Part shown: piece after piece, positions 46,205 to 57,843 of the stretch
Layout: each line of letters begins with the position of its first letter
How positions within the stretch are numbered: position 1 is the stretch's first letter
Position numbers and translations under genes: made by a program
Assembly: GCA_037577475.1 (NCBI GenBank)
Contig: CM075185.1
Coordinates: 31,488,374 to 31,552,373, forward strand
DNA length: 64,000 nt
From: Chaunax sp. Z400
Taxonomy: Eukaryota; Chordata; Actinopteri; Lophiiformes; Chaunacidae
Direction of reading: 5' to 3'
Notes under the pieces: model-generated
Databases searched by the model: none
What the model was told of the DNA's origin: nothing
Seen by the model: the letters and a program-made list of their open reading frames with translations, nothing else

Positions 46205-49200
46205 AACTATTACACTGTATGAACCTGAACTGTTTCACAGTACGAACCTGGACCTCGACTGTTTCACTGTATGAACTTGGACTGTTTCATTGTATGAACC
46301 TGGACTGTTTCACTGTATGAACCTGGACTGTTTCATTGTATGAACCTGGACTGTGTCATTGTATGAACTTGGACTGTTTCACTGTATGAACCTGGCTGGA
46401 CTGTTTCACTGTATGAACCTGGACTGTTTCACTATATGAACCTGGACTGTTTCACTGTATGAACCTGCACTGTTTCACTGTATGAACCTGGACTGTTTCA
46501 CTGTATGAACCTGGACTGTTTCACTGTATGAACCTGGTCTGTTTCACTGTATGAACCTGGCTGGACTGTTTCACTGTATGAACCTGTACTGTTTCACTGT
46601 ATCAACCTGGGCTGTTTCACTGTATGAACCTGGACTGTTTCACTGTATGAACCTGGACTGTTTCACTGTATGAACTATGACTGTTTCACTGTATGAACCT
46701 GGCTGGACTGGTTCACTGTATGAACTTGAACTGTTTCATTGTATGAACCTGGACTGTTTCACTGTATGAACCTGGACTATTTCACTGTATGAACCTGGAC
46801 TGTTTCAATGTATGAACCTGGACTGTTTCACTGTATGAACCTGCACTATTTCACTGTATGAACCTGGACTGTATCACTGTATGAACCTGGACTGTTTCAC
46901 TGTATGAACCTGGACTGTTTCATTGTATGAACTTGGACTGTTTCACTGCATGAACTTGGACTGTTTCACTGTATGAACCTGGCTGGACTGTTTCACTGTA
47001 TAAACCTGGACTGTTTCACAGTATGAACTTGGACTGTTTCACTGTATGAACCTGGCTGGACTGTTTCACTGTATGAACCTGGACTGTTTCACTGTATGAA
47101 CTTGGACTGTTTCACTATATGAACCTGGACTGTTTCACTGTATGAACCTGGACTGTTTCACTGTATGAACCTGGACTGTTTCACTGTATGAACCTGCACT
47201 GTTTCACTGTATGAACCTGGACTGTTTCACTGTATGAACTTCAACTGTTTTTCTGTATGAACCTGGCTGGACTGTTTCACTGTATGAACTTGGACTCTTT
47301 CATTGTATGAACCTGGACTGTTTCACTGTATGAACCTGGACTGTTTCACTGTATGAACCTGGACTGTTTCACTGTATGAACTATGACTGTTTCACTGTAT
47401 GAACCTGGCTGGACTGGTTCACTGTATGAACTTGAACTGTTTCATTGTATGAACCTGGACTGTTTCACTGTATGAACCTGGACTATTTCACTGTATGAAC
47501 CTGGACTGTTTCAATGTATGAACCTGGACTGTTTCACTGTATGAACCTGCACTATTTCACTGTATCAACCTGGGCTGTTTCACTATGTGAACTTTGACTG
47601 TTTCATTGTATGAACCTGGACTGTTTCACTTAATGAACCTGGACTGTTTCACTGTATGAACCTGGCTGGACTGTTTCACTGTATGAACCTGGACTGCTTC
47701 ACTGTACGAACCTGGTCGGTTTCACTGTATGAACTTGGACTGTTTCACTGTATGAACCTGGCTGGGCTATTTCACTGTAAAAACCTGGACTGTCTCACTG
47801 TAACAACCTGGGCTGTTTCACTCTATGAATTTGGACTGTTTCACTGTATGAACCTGGACAGTTTCACTGTATGAACCTGGACTGTTTCACTGTATGAACC
47901 TGGACTGTTTCACTGTATGAACCTGGACTGTTTCACTGTATGAACTTGGACTGTTTCACTGTATGAACCTGGCTGGACTGTTTAACTGTATGAACCTGGA
48001 CTGTTTCACTATATGAACCTGGACTGTTTCACTGTATGAACCTGGACTGTTTCACTGTATGAACCTGGACTGTTTCACTGTATGAACCTGGACTGTTTCA
48101 CTGTATGAACTTGGACTGTTTCACTGTATGAACCTGGCTGGACTGTTTCACTGTATGAACCTGGACTGTTTCACTGTGTTTCACTGTATGAACTTGGACT
48201 GTTTCACTGTATGAACTTGGACTGTTTCACTGTATGAACCTGGACTGTTTCACTGTATGAACCTGGACTGTTTCACTGTATGAACTATGACTGTTTCACT
48301 GTATGAACCTGGCTGGACTGTTTCACTGTATGAACTTGGACTGTTTCACTGTATGAACCTGGCTGGACTGTTTCACTGTATGAACCTGGACTGTTTCACT
48401 GTATGAACTATGACTGTTTCACTGTATGAACCTGGCTGGACTGTTTCACTGTATGAACTTGGACTGTTTCACTGTATGAACCTGGCTGGACTGTTTCACT
48501 GTATGAACCTGGACTGTTTCACTGTGTTTCACTGTATGAACTTGGACTGTTTCACTGTTTGAACCTGGACTGTTTCACTGTATGAACCTGGACTTTTTCA
48601 CTGTATGAACTTGGACTGTTTCATTGTATAAACCTGGACTGTTTCACTGTATGAACTATGACTGTTTCACTGTTTGAACCTGGACTGTTTCACTGTATGA
48701 ACCTGGACTTTTTCACTGTATGAACTTGGACTGTTTCATTGTATAAACCTGGACTGTTTCACTGTATGAACTATGACTGTTTCACTGTATGAACCTTGCT
48801 GGACTGTTTCACTGTATGAACTTGGACTGTTTCACTGTATGAACCTGGCTGGACTGTTTCACTGTATGAACCTGGACTGTTTCACTGTGTTTCACTGTAT
48901 GAACTTGGACTGTTTCACTGTATGAACCTGGACTGTTTCACTGTATGAACCTGGACTATTTCACTGTATGAACTTGGACTGTTTCAATGTATGAACCTGG
49001 ACTGTTTCACTGTATGAACCTGCACTATTTCACTGTATGAACCTGGACTGTATCACTGTATGAACCTCGACTGTTTCACTGTATGAACTATGACTGTTTC
49101 ACTGTATGAACCTGGCTGGACTGGTTCACTGTATGAACTTGAACTGTTTCATTGTATGAACCTGGACTGTTTCACTGTATGGACTTGGACTGTTTCAATG

Positions 49201-51757
49201 TATGAACCTGGACTGTTTCACTGTATGAACCTGCACTATTTCACTGTATGAACCTGGACTGTATCACTGTATGAACCTGGACTGTTTCATTGTATGAACT
49301 TGGACTGTTTCACTGCATGAACTTGGACTGTTTCACTGTATGAACCTGGACTGTTTCACAGTATGAACTTGGACTGTTTCACTGTATAAACCTGGACTGT
49401 TTCACAGTATGAACTTGGACTGTTTCACTGTATGAACCTGGCTGGACTGTTTGACTGTATGAACCTGGACTGTTTCACTATATGAACCTGGACTGTTTCA
49501 CTGTATGAACCTGGACTGTTTCACTGTATGAACCTGGCTGGACTGTTTCAATGTATGAACCTGGACTGTTTCACTATATGAACCTGGACTGTTTCACTGT
49601 ATGAACCTGGACTGTTTCACTGTATGAACCTGGTCTGTTTCACTGTATGAACCTGGCTGGACTGTTTCACTGTATGAACCTGGACTCTTTCACTGTATCA
49701 ACCTGGGCTGTTTCACTGTATGAACCTGGACTGTTTCACTGTATGAACCTGGACTGTTTCACTGTATGAACTATGACTGTTTCACTGTATGAACCTGGCT
49801 GGACTGGTTCACTGTATGAACTTGAACTGTTTCATTGTATGAACCTGGACTGTTTCACTGTATGAACCTGGACTATTTCACTGTATGAACTTGGACTGTT
49901 TCACTGTATGAACCTGGACTGTTTCACTGTATGAACCTGCACTGTTTCACTGTATGAACCTGGACTGTTTCACTGTATGAACTTCAACTGTTTTTCTGTA
50001 TGAACCTGGCTGGACTGTTTCACTGTATGAACTTGGACTCTTTCATTGTATGAACCTGGACTGTTTCACTGTATGAACCTGCACTGTTTCACAGTATGAA
50101 CCTGCACTGTTTCACTGTATCAACCTGGGCTGTTTCAATATGTGAACTTGGACTGTTTCATTGTATGAACCTGGACTGTTTCACTTAATGAACCTGGACT
50201 GTTTCACTGTATGAACCTGGCTGGACTGTTTCACTGTATGAACCTGGACTGCTTCACTGTACGAACCTGGTCGGTTTCACTGTATGAACTTGGACTGTTT
50301 CACTGTATGAACCTGGCTGGGCTATTTCACTGTATAAACCTGGACTGTCTCACTGTAACAACCTGGGCTGTTTCACTCTATGAATTTGGACTGTTTCACT
50401 GTATGAACCTGGACTGTCTCACTGTAACAACCTGGGCTGTTTCACTCTATGAATTTGGACTGTTTCACTGTATGAACCTGGACTGTTTCACTGTATGAAC
50501 CTGGACTGTTTCACTGTATGAATCTGGACTGTTTCACTGTATGAACCTGGACTGTTTCACTGCATGAACTTGGACTGTTTCACTGTATGAACCTGGCTGG
50601 ACTGTTTAACTGTATGAACCTGGACTGTTTCACTATATGAACCTGGACTGTTTCACTGTATGAACCTGGACTGTTTCACTGTATGAACCTGGACTGTTTC
50701 ACTGTATGAACTTGGACTGTTTCACTGTATGAACCTGGCTGGACTGTTTAACTGTATGAACCTGGACTGTTTCACTATATGAACCTGGACTGTTTCACTG
50801 TATGAACCTGGACTGTTTCACTGTATGAACCTGGACTGTTTCACTGTATGAACTTGGACTGTTTCACTGTATGAACCTGGCTGGACTGTTTCACTGTATG
50901 AACCTGGACTGTTTCACTGTGTTTCACTGTATGAACTTGGACTGTTTCACTGTTTGAACCTGGACTGTTTCACTGTATGAACCTGGACTGTTTCACTGTA
51001 TGAACTTGGACTGTTTCACTGTATGAACCTGGACTGTTTCACTGTATGAACCTGGACTGTTTCACTGTATGAACTATGACTGTTTCACTGTATGAACCTG
51101 GCTGGACTGTTTCACTGTATGAACTTGGACTGTTTCACTCTATGAACCTGGCTGGACTGTTTCACTGTATGAACCTGGACTGTTTCACTGTGTTTCACTG
51201 TATGAACTTGGACTGTTTTACTGTTTGAACCTGGACTGTTTCACTGTATGAACCTGGACTTTTTCACTGTATGAACTTGGACTGTTTCATTGTATAAACC
51301 TGGACTGTTTCACTGTATGAACCTGGACTGTTTCACTGTATGAACTATGACTGTTTCACTGTATGAACCTGGCTGGACTGTTTCACTGTATGAACTTGGA
51401 CTGTTTCACTGTATGAACCTGGCTGGACTGTTTCACTGTATGAACCTGGACTGTTTCACTGTGTTTCACTGTATGAACTTGGACTGTTTCACTGTATGAA
51501 CCTGGACTGTTTCACTGTATGAACTTGGACTGTTTCACTGTATGAACCTGGCTGGACTGTTTCACTGTATGAACCTGGACTGTTTCACTGTGTTTCACTG
51601 TATGAACTTGGACTGTTTCACTGTATGAACCTGGACTGTTTCACTGTATGAACCTGGACTGTTTCACTATATGAACCTGGACTGTTTCACCGTGCGAACC
51701 TAGACTGTTTCACTGTGCGAACCTGGACTGTTTCACTGTGCGAACCTGGACTGTGTG
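46205..51757. repeat. 5.5 kb minisatellite, 23 and 27 bp units
   Basis: The base unit is 23 bp and contains TTTCACTGTATGAACCTGGA. A 27 bp form has GGCTGGACTG in place of GGACTG. Other variants (AACTATGACTG, a TTTCACTGTG partial unit, ACTGCTTCACTGTACG) are scattered non-randomly and recur as blocks, so the array has higher-order structure. Roughly 230 units are present. Open frames at 47656-47874 and 50211-50498 are near-identical translations of a duplicated block. The array ends in units with CGTGCGAACC near 51690-51745. Confidence 0.97.
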
Positions 51758-52290
51758 TCATTTTGGACGTATAAATGAACACAGAACATTAACATTAGAT
51801 CCTGTTCGTGTCTCTGAGATTTTAATAAATGATGAAGTTCAGCTACTGTGCCTCGTGGGTAAATGTCACAGACACATTTATTGTCTCTGCTGCTGATTAC
51901 TGTTTTTCTCATTAATGGTGGATTATTTCACCCATGTGCATCCCAGCTTCTATTAATGAGAACCGTTATTTTTATGTCCTTGCCGGCCACTAGACTTTTT
52001 AGTCACACAGGGATGCCAGCAGTCAAATGGAGTTGGGAAGATTGGACCACACTCCTGAAGACAAGTGGAGGAATGGAGATCACTTTACTTTTGGAACAAA
52101 TCAAAGTTAAATGAATATGTGATATCTGTGATATATAATCTGTGATAAAGTATAATTCACAATTCAGGTGTATCACCAGCAGTGTAAAACTGTGGCAGCC
52201 AATCAGAACCAAGAATCAAATGTGTAATCCATAGTGGTCTATACATGCTGTGCCTTCATCATTCTGTTAGTGTATGGATGATATGCACAC
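51758..52290. other. Non-coding DNA, no feature recognised
   Basis: AT-rich spacer after the minisatellite. Nothing recognised. Confidence 0.4.
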
Positions 52291-52292
52291 AA

Positions 52293-52325
<33 letters not shown>

Positions 52326-52330
52326 CACTA
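52291..52330. repeat. (CA)n microsatellite
   Basis: Short CA tract with two AAAC interruptions. Confidence 0.9.
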
Positions 52331-52442
52331 ATGAAACCATTTGCTCTTGTGTAGAGGGAAGTAACTGACCCACACCAACAGAGAAGCAGAGGTCAAAACG
52401 ACTTATTAATAAAGTTTAGCTCTGTCCCTGAGCAAGGCACAG

Positions 52443-52445
<3 letters not shown>

Positions 52446-52529
<84 letters not shown>
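52446..52529. repeat. (TG)n microsatellite
   Basis: About 41 uninterrupted TG units. Confidence 0.97.
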
Positions 52530-52999
52530 TAAGTGCAGCTCTCTGGTGCCTGGAGGAAAAGGTTCCACAGTTGAACTCTTAGTCCAACAACCTTTTGGTG
52601 TCTGACTGAGATGAAATGCCAGACGCAGCCTGACTCTCTGCTCACACCTCCAGCCTACAGATACAATCCTGGAGCTGCCGACAACACAGCTCTTTACTCT
52701 TTTAAGATGGTCAAATGCCAGACCAGATGATCCACTAATGCCTCTGGGTGATCAGACATATGACATGGTTGACACTGAGGAAGGAGAACAAGAGGGACTG
52801 GATGGCAAGACGGACCTGTGTGGTCCAATTCATTGTTGTTTTTTAGCCTGAATGTTATTTTTAAGTTATTTACATTTTTGACAGAGACAAAAAGAAATGT
52901 ATGAACATTCTGACCATCAATACTATCTGATATGAGTCACGACAGAAACACGAGCAGAGGATCTGACCAGTTGTAAATGGAAAATAGAAACATTCATAT
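52530..52999. other. Non-coding DNA, no feature recognised
   Basis: Nothing recognised. Confidence 0.4.
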
Positions 53000-53790
53000 T
53001 GGAACGTATTTACCTCCACCAACAAGACTTGAAGGAGGTTTCATTGAAATTTTGTGCAGAGGTGGGTGAGAACAGGAGATTAGATGTTGAGGCTAATCTG
53101 GAAGATGGTGTGGATCCAGGATTTTCTTTTCTATGAATCCTACGATGGCAACACCATGACGCGCCCCACTCTGCTTCTTGATTGGCTTGCGGTATGGGGA
53201 TACTTTTCATGTAGTAGAAATTCATCATCACCATGCCTATACATAATAATATACATATATACATAATCCGTCTGTCTTTAAACGGTCTGTCCATCAGCGC
53301 CTGCCTACTTTTGTATGTCCTTTACGTTGACATCAATACAACCACAGGAGGGCAGTGACGAGTCAACAGTTTCAATAACAACAAATATGTTGATCAGTAG
53401 AGGCTGTGATGATGTACATGGTAAATACAAATCAGTAAAAGTGGAGGTAACAATGTAGTGTGGTCTGTGAGGCCATTAGGTACATCCTGACTTTTTCACT
53501 TTTTCACTTCACTGTTTTTCTTCTTCGTTGTTTCCATACATATTTGTCGTGCCTTGCTTGAAGCGCTCAACCATTTCCAGTGGTTTTACTTCATTTTGTC
53601 CATCTTGTCGGTATCCGTAAGCTCTCTGAAAACATGCCAATGAACCCAGAAGGCTCGGTCCGTATGCGTATCTGTCTTTAAAGTAGAGCATAAATGGGCC
53701 TAAAGGCAGGTCATGGCGTCACCATAGTAGGATTCATAAATTCACTGGGCAGAGGTATACGCTCTCTGAGTACCGTCTAGTTTCAGGATG
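53000..53790. repeat. Dispersed vertebrate repeat, split by an insertion
   Basis: The left part (about 53010-53131) reads ACCTCCACCAACAAGACTTG, AGGAGGTTTCATTGAAATTT and GATCCAGGATTTTC. The right part (53739-53790) reads GGGCAGAGGTATACGCTCTC and TGAGTACC. From memory these are the beginning and end of one very common teleost repeat whose 3' end reads GGCGGAGGTATGCGCTCTC. The block between them is a separate element. Confidence 0.5.
53132..53738. mobile_element. Non-autonomous DNA element with 29 bp terminal inverted repeats
   Basis: The left end TATGAATCCTACGATGGCAA (53132-53160 in full) is the reverse complement of 53710-53738 at 25 of 29 positions. The 607 bp interior has no transposase frame. 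A TA at each outer edge is compatible with a TA target, as in Tc1/mariner, but since TA is part of the palindrome this is not proof. A related end occurs at 4540-4670. Confidence 0.6.
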
Positions 53791-53921
53791 GGGTCCTCTT
53801 CCCTGCACACGTGTTAATGTTCAGAATAAACACATGTAGTGTCACATCACCAATCCTTAAATGAGATATGGAAATTATATTACAACAGAGAGATTATTCC
53901 ATTATAGTAAAGGATATTTAC

Positions 53922-53924
53922 TCA
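53922..53924. other. 3 bp target duplication TCA, left
   Basis: TCA at 53922-53924 and again at 57401-57403, outside the terminal repeats. A 3 bp duplication is the rule for PIF/Harbinger elements (commonly TWA). Confidence 0.6.
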
Positions 53925-54169
53925 CCAGGGGCCTCATTTATAAAACTGTGCGTAGGATTGGCGTCAGAAGGTGGCGTATGGACAAAAATACGATTTGCTT
54001 GTGCACAGAAATATTCGGAGTTATAAAACAGTGTTCACGCACGTCGTACAGATTTCCCTTTATAAATCACAAACTTCTCTAAATGTGGCGCACCTGTGCG
54101 AGCTTCATGGCACGCCCACAGTTGCCTATATAAAGCCAGTGAAACGCCCCTGATTATTATTAATGAGTA

Positions 54170-54957
54170 ATGAATCAACGAGGAGCATCATGGAAAAACG
54201 GGCAAAAAAAACGAAACTTCACGCAATGTGAAGTTGAAATTCTTGTCGCAGAGGTAGAGACGAGAAAAGCAATTCTATTTGCAGGACACTCTGCCAGTGT
54301 AACGAACGGCAAAAAGGCCTCACAATGGCAGCAGGTGACCGAAGCCGTTAATTCTGCTGCCTCAGAAGGTTGGACTGTGGCAGAGGTGAAAAAGAAGAGG
54401 TCCGACCTGAAAGTCAATGCCAAGAAGCGCATCGCGTTACACCGGCGGAGTGTGTGTGCCACGGGGGGTGGAGTCAGGAAACCGGAGCTCAACCCATCCA
54501 ATCAGAAGCTGGCATAACTGGGGAATCTCTCCTGAGTGGAGTTGTGACGGAGGCGGAGGGGGACACAGATTCCATGCAGGGCGGATGGCATGACTCAGGT
54601 AGGAAGATTGTATTCATTTGTTTTAAACGAGTGTAAACCAGATACATTAAGGTTGTGTTAACACATTCATGCACAAAAAGTTGTGAGACTTTATTCACTA
54701 AATAGTTTCTCTTTTGTAGTTGCTGTATGTTGCAGCGGGGTCAGCGGTGGTGCAGCAGAGGAAAGGTGTTCGCCCGGCATCTCCACTCCACTTCATGCAC
54801 CCCGACCTGCAGCAGCCGCGTCCTCACAGAGGCTGTTCTTCAGAGGCAAAATCATACAATCAGTGCAATAAATGAAGTTGCAAAAGAATTGCGAGAAATT
54901 AAAAATGTGTTGGGTGAAATTAGCACTTCACTAAACCATCTGGCAAATAAATAGTCA
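54170..54957 (+). pseudogene. Harbinger Myb/SANT-like DNA-binding protein, broken
   Basis: The first exon frame starts at 54170 and encodes a Myb/SANT-like domain: KKRNFTQCEVEILVAEVETR, then WQQVTEAVNSAASEGWTVAE and VKKKRSDLKVNAKKR. This protein helps the transposase enter the nucleus and bind the ends. The frame shifts between about 54450 and 54517: the later GVVTEAEGDTD belongs to another frame. A plausible intron (GTAGGA donor 54599, TTTTGTAG acceptor ending 54719; 121 bp) precedes a last exon ending in a coiled-coil, VAKELREIKNVLGEISTSLN, stop at about 54957. A second frame change lies between the splice site and the coil. The coil is typical of these proteins. Confidence 0.75.
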
Positions 54958-54998
54958 TTTCCATACTTAGTGTCATCTTTTTTTTCACAACCGATGCA

Positions 54999-56636
54999 TC
55001 ACATTAACAGCATGGCATCAGCGTTTTCCTCAAATGTTTGGGGTAAAGGGGTCAGGGTCCGGGGCAACGCGACCATGGGGGGTAAGGGCACATACTTCAT
55101 CTGTGCCACGTTGTGAAGCACAGCACTGCCCTCACAAAGTTGCACACGTTTTAGGGAAGTATCCCAGAAGGTTAATGAACAGGTTATTGAACAGTTTAGA
55201 CAACTACAACAGTGAAAATATAACATTTCTAAGAGTTTTACATTGATTATTCTTACCTAGAAGCCATCCATCACGCACAGCTCCAGCATCAAGGTTGAGC
55301 CCAACACTGTGTCTCAATATAAATGAGGTGTGGGTTGACCCAGGCCACGGAGCCACTACATCTGTGAGTAACATGTCCGCATCACATATGATTTGGACAT
55401 TGATTGAATTAAAATGTTTGTGTAACAGCCAGGTTAGATATTGACCAACCAGTACCAATAAGGGCAAGAGACACCACAACGGCAAACAGTTTAAGATACA
55501 AAAATACACTAAATAGCTGGACTGACTTCAGGGGAATGGCTATAAAAAATCACTGTCCTTTTCAGAGTTCATTTAAAAGGAGGGAAAAGTGGTTCCTCCA
55601 ACTCCTAGGGGAGAAGAGTCTTAGGTCCAGGCTGCTGCACTGCCAGTTGGTTGCTTCCACAGTCTCACTCCATCTCTTCACTGATGGCAGTGTTGTCCAC
55701 ACCATCACCAATATAAAGGCCGGCATTCACTTCAGCCTTTGGAAAGCACAAACCTGCCTTAAGGCTGCAACACATGCAGCGGAGCCTGGCCTGCACACAG
55801 AGAAACAACAGCAGGATGAGAGGCCTCACACATGTGGACATTTTTCACAATACAGAACACATCATAAATGAGGGCTATGTTCTACATTAAAACATGCGTT
55901 CCACATACCTGCACACAGAGAAACAAAAGTAGAATGAGAGGACAGCAGTGGTGACCATGAGGCACTTAAATAACCTCCTAGAGGAGGAGACACACCCAGA
56001 CACACCTGTGCACAATCACATCAAATCAAAGCTTAAGCTCACAGCAAACCTGCATGTCCCCACACACACACACAAAACCACTACCAGTGTGAAGGTGAGT
56101 TAGTGTGGTGATACAGATCTACCCTGTTACATTTGCGATTGATGACCGCAAATTCATTGTCACTCGGGGCCCTTATAGCAACATGCGTACAGTCAATAGC
56201 ACCGATTACATCTGTTCACCCTGTAAGGAAACTTTATGTACAGGTGCGACAAACCAATTATACCAGCTAAGACTTCTGGCATAACACAGCTGAAAGTTGG
56301 CTGGGATATCCCTGACCTGTCAGCTGGGATATCCCTGACCTGTCAGCTGGGATGTCCCTGACCCCTGAGCTAGTTCCCTCTGAAAAGTGTCGGTTGCCAG
56401 AAATCCAAGCGTTGAAAGGATTTGAATGTGGGCTGCACGGGATGGTTCCTATGGGTGCGTCGCTGTCATGCTGGGCCCAGAGCAGCACAGAGATCCAAAA
56501 GGACCACTCGTGGAAGTCGGAAACGACTCATCAGCCACTCGTCATCATTGGCCAGAAGGTCCTGATGGTCCCTGAAGAATCACTCCCTTCGAAGTCGTCC
56601 GTTCGCCTCATCTTCCAACAGTGCCAAATCAGCCAT
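54999..56636 (-). pseudogene. HARBI1-like transposase, broken
   Basis: The reading direction is opposite to the Myb/SANT gene. An ATG at 56634-56636 starts MADLALLEDEANGR-like sequence, the usual N-terminus, but stops and frame changes follow. The DDE-nuclease core is visible at 55240-55509: VQIICDADMLL with the Asp near 55381-55383, then WPGSTHTSFILRHSVG and GWLLG. The residue after PGSTH, an Asp in relatives, is Thr here. A C-terminal LCEGSAVLHNVAQ segment is near 55110-55150. A 23 bp triplication (56301-56369) disrupts the region expected to hold the helix-turn-helix. In intact relatives the enzyme cuts DNA at the element ends. Confidence 0.75.
56301..56369. repeat. Three tandem 23 bp units
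   Basis: CTGGGATATCCCTGACCTGT plus CAG, repeated at 56301, 56324 and 56347, the last with three changes. It lies inside the transposase and 23 bp is not a multiple of three. Confidence 0.9.
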
Positions 56637-57403
56637 TGTGCGTCATTACGCATTGTGATAAGACTCCTTTTTATACCCACCCATTTGATAGAACCTAAAA
56701 AGCTACAGGTGTGGGAATTATCCGTATTGTAAATGACAAACGGTTCTGTGTGACATGTTAAATTATTAATAATGATGATAATGATGATTATTGGTATAGC
56801 AGCTGTCAAAGCACGGTTACAAAGCCCACTACATAAAATACATTTAAAACTTAGAGATAAATCGAAGTAAGAGCCATAATTAGTGAACACACTCTGAAAC
56901 AAAAATATACTATAGTCTATATAAAACCAAGAAATGAAACTGTGCACTTGCATCGGAATGTGGCATCGAAAAAGACTTCCGTGTCTTTTGACCGACGGTT
57001 TATTTTTTTATTTATAAGAATGAATTTCAATAACATATAAATATTATTTGATGTGTTTGTTTGCAATGGCAGATTTATCTGTTTGTATTTATTCTCCAGG
57101 GAGGATCAATCAAACATCTGTTTAATTATTTTTTGTCAAATTGGCTTTGAGTGGTTATATTTGGATTTATTTCACACACTGGTATTAATTTCACGCTCCG
57201 TTTCTCCATTTCATCCTTTCACCACCTGAGTCGTAGTTTCCCCGTTTCTCCATTTCTGTGCGTACGGATGGGTCAGAGTTGCCGTGGAGGACCAAACATT
57301 CTCCCGTCAAGTTTGCTTTTTTATAAATCCCACGGATTGCGGAAAAAGCGGCGTGCGCCTTCTTTCGTGCATAAGCAGCGTTTATAAATGAGGCCCCTGG
57401 TCA

Positions 57404-57628
57404 CCTGCTGTTGAAACTGAAAAACTGAAAAAGAAAGAACTTAAAGATGCATGTTTAACATGTAAGCACTGATTACTGCTTGGTGTTCTATTCAATCATT
57501 CTTATTTGCATGTCATCTGTCAGGAAGACGTCCGTCTCCTGCAGAACAGTCATTTCAAACTCCTCACAAGTTTATAGTGGATTAGTTGCTGCTCCGTGCA
57601 CACAAGAGGACAAGACATGGGATATAAA
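57404..57628. other. Short spacer
   Basis: Spacer between the Harbinger element and a SINE; nothing recognised. Confidence 0.4.
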
Positions 57629-57843
57629 CGGACTGTACTTATACTGTATGTCACCTTTCTAGTCTGACAGACCACTCAAAGCTTTACAACACATTCACAC
57701 AAACATTCACACAGAGGCTAACATACAAGGCACCACCTGTTCACCAGGAGCCCAAGGACACTTCAACATGTGGAGTGCAGGGACTGGGGATTGAACCACC
57801 AACCTTCAGATAAATCAACCACTCTACCTCTGAGCCACAGAGG
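57629..57843 (-). mobile_element. tRNA-derived SINE (copy 3 of 3)
   Basis: On the minus strand: TGGCTCAGAGGTAGAGTGGT (A box), GGTTCAATCC (B box, complement of 57788-57797), CAAGTGTCC-type body, GGTGCCTTGTATGTTAGCCTC, TGTGTGAATG repeats, AAAGCTTTGAGTGGTCTGTC, AGACTAGAAAGGTGAC and GTACAGTCC. Both internal promoter boxes are nearly canonical, making this the best-preserved copy in the window. Polymerase III transcription is expected in the intact family, not shown here. Confidence 0.75.

Larger units (their letters stand above)
53925..57400. mobile_element. PIF/Harbinger DNA transposon, end-to-end but decayed
   Basis: Terminal inverted repeats CCAGGGGCCTCATTTATAAA at 53925-53944 and its exact reverse complement at 57381-57400 bound a 3476 bp element, flanked by TCA on both sides. 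Inside are a Myb/SANT-type DNA-binding protein on the plus strand and a HARBI1-type transposase on the minus strand, the two-gene layout that defines this superfamily. Both frames are broken. The termini are perfect, so the element was possibly mobilised in trans or is younger than its coding decay suggests. Confidence 0.85.

Noticed and set aside
47656..50498. Two similar frames with FHCMNLAGLFHC repeats
   Set aside because: Translations of a duplicated block in the 23/27 bp minisatellite.
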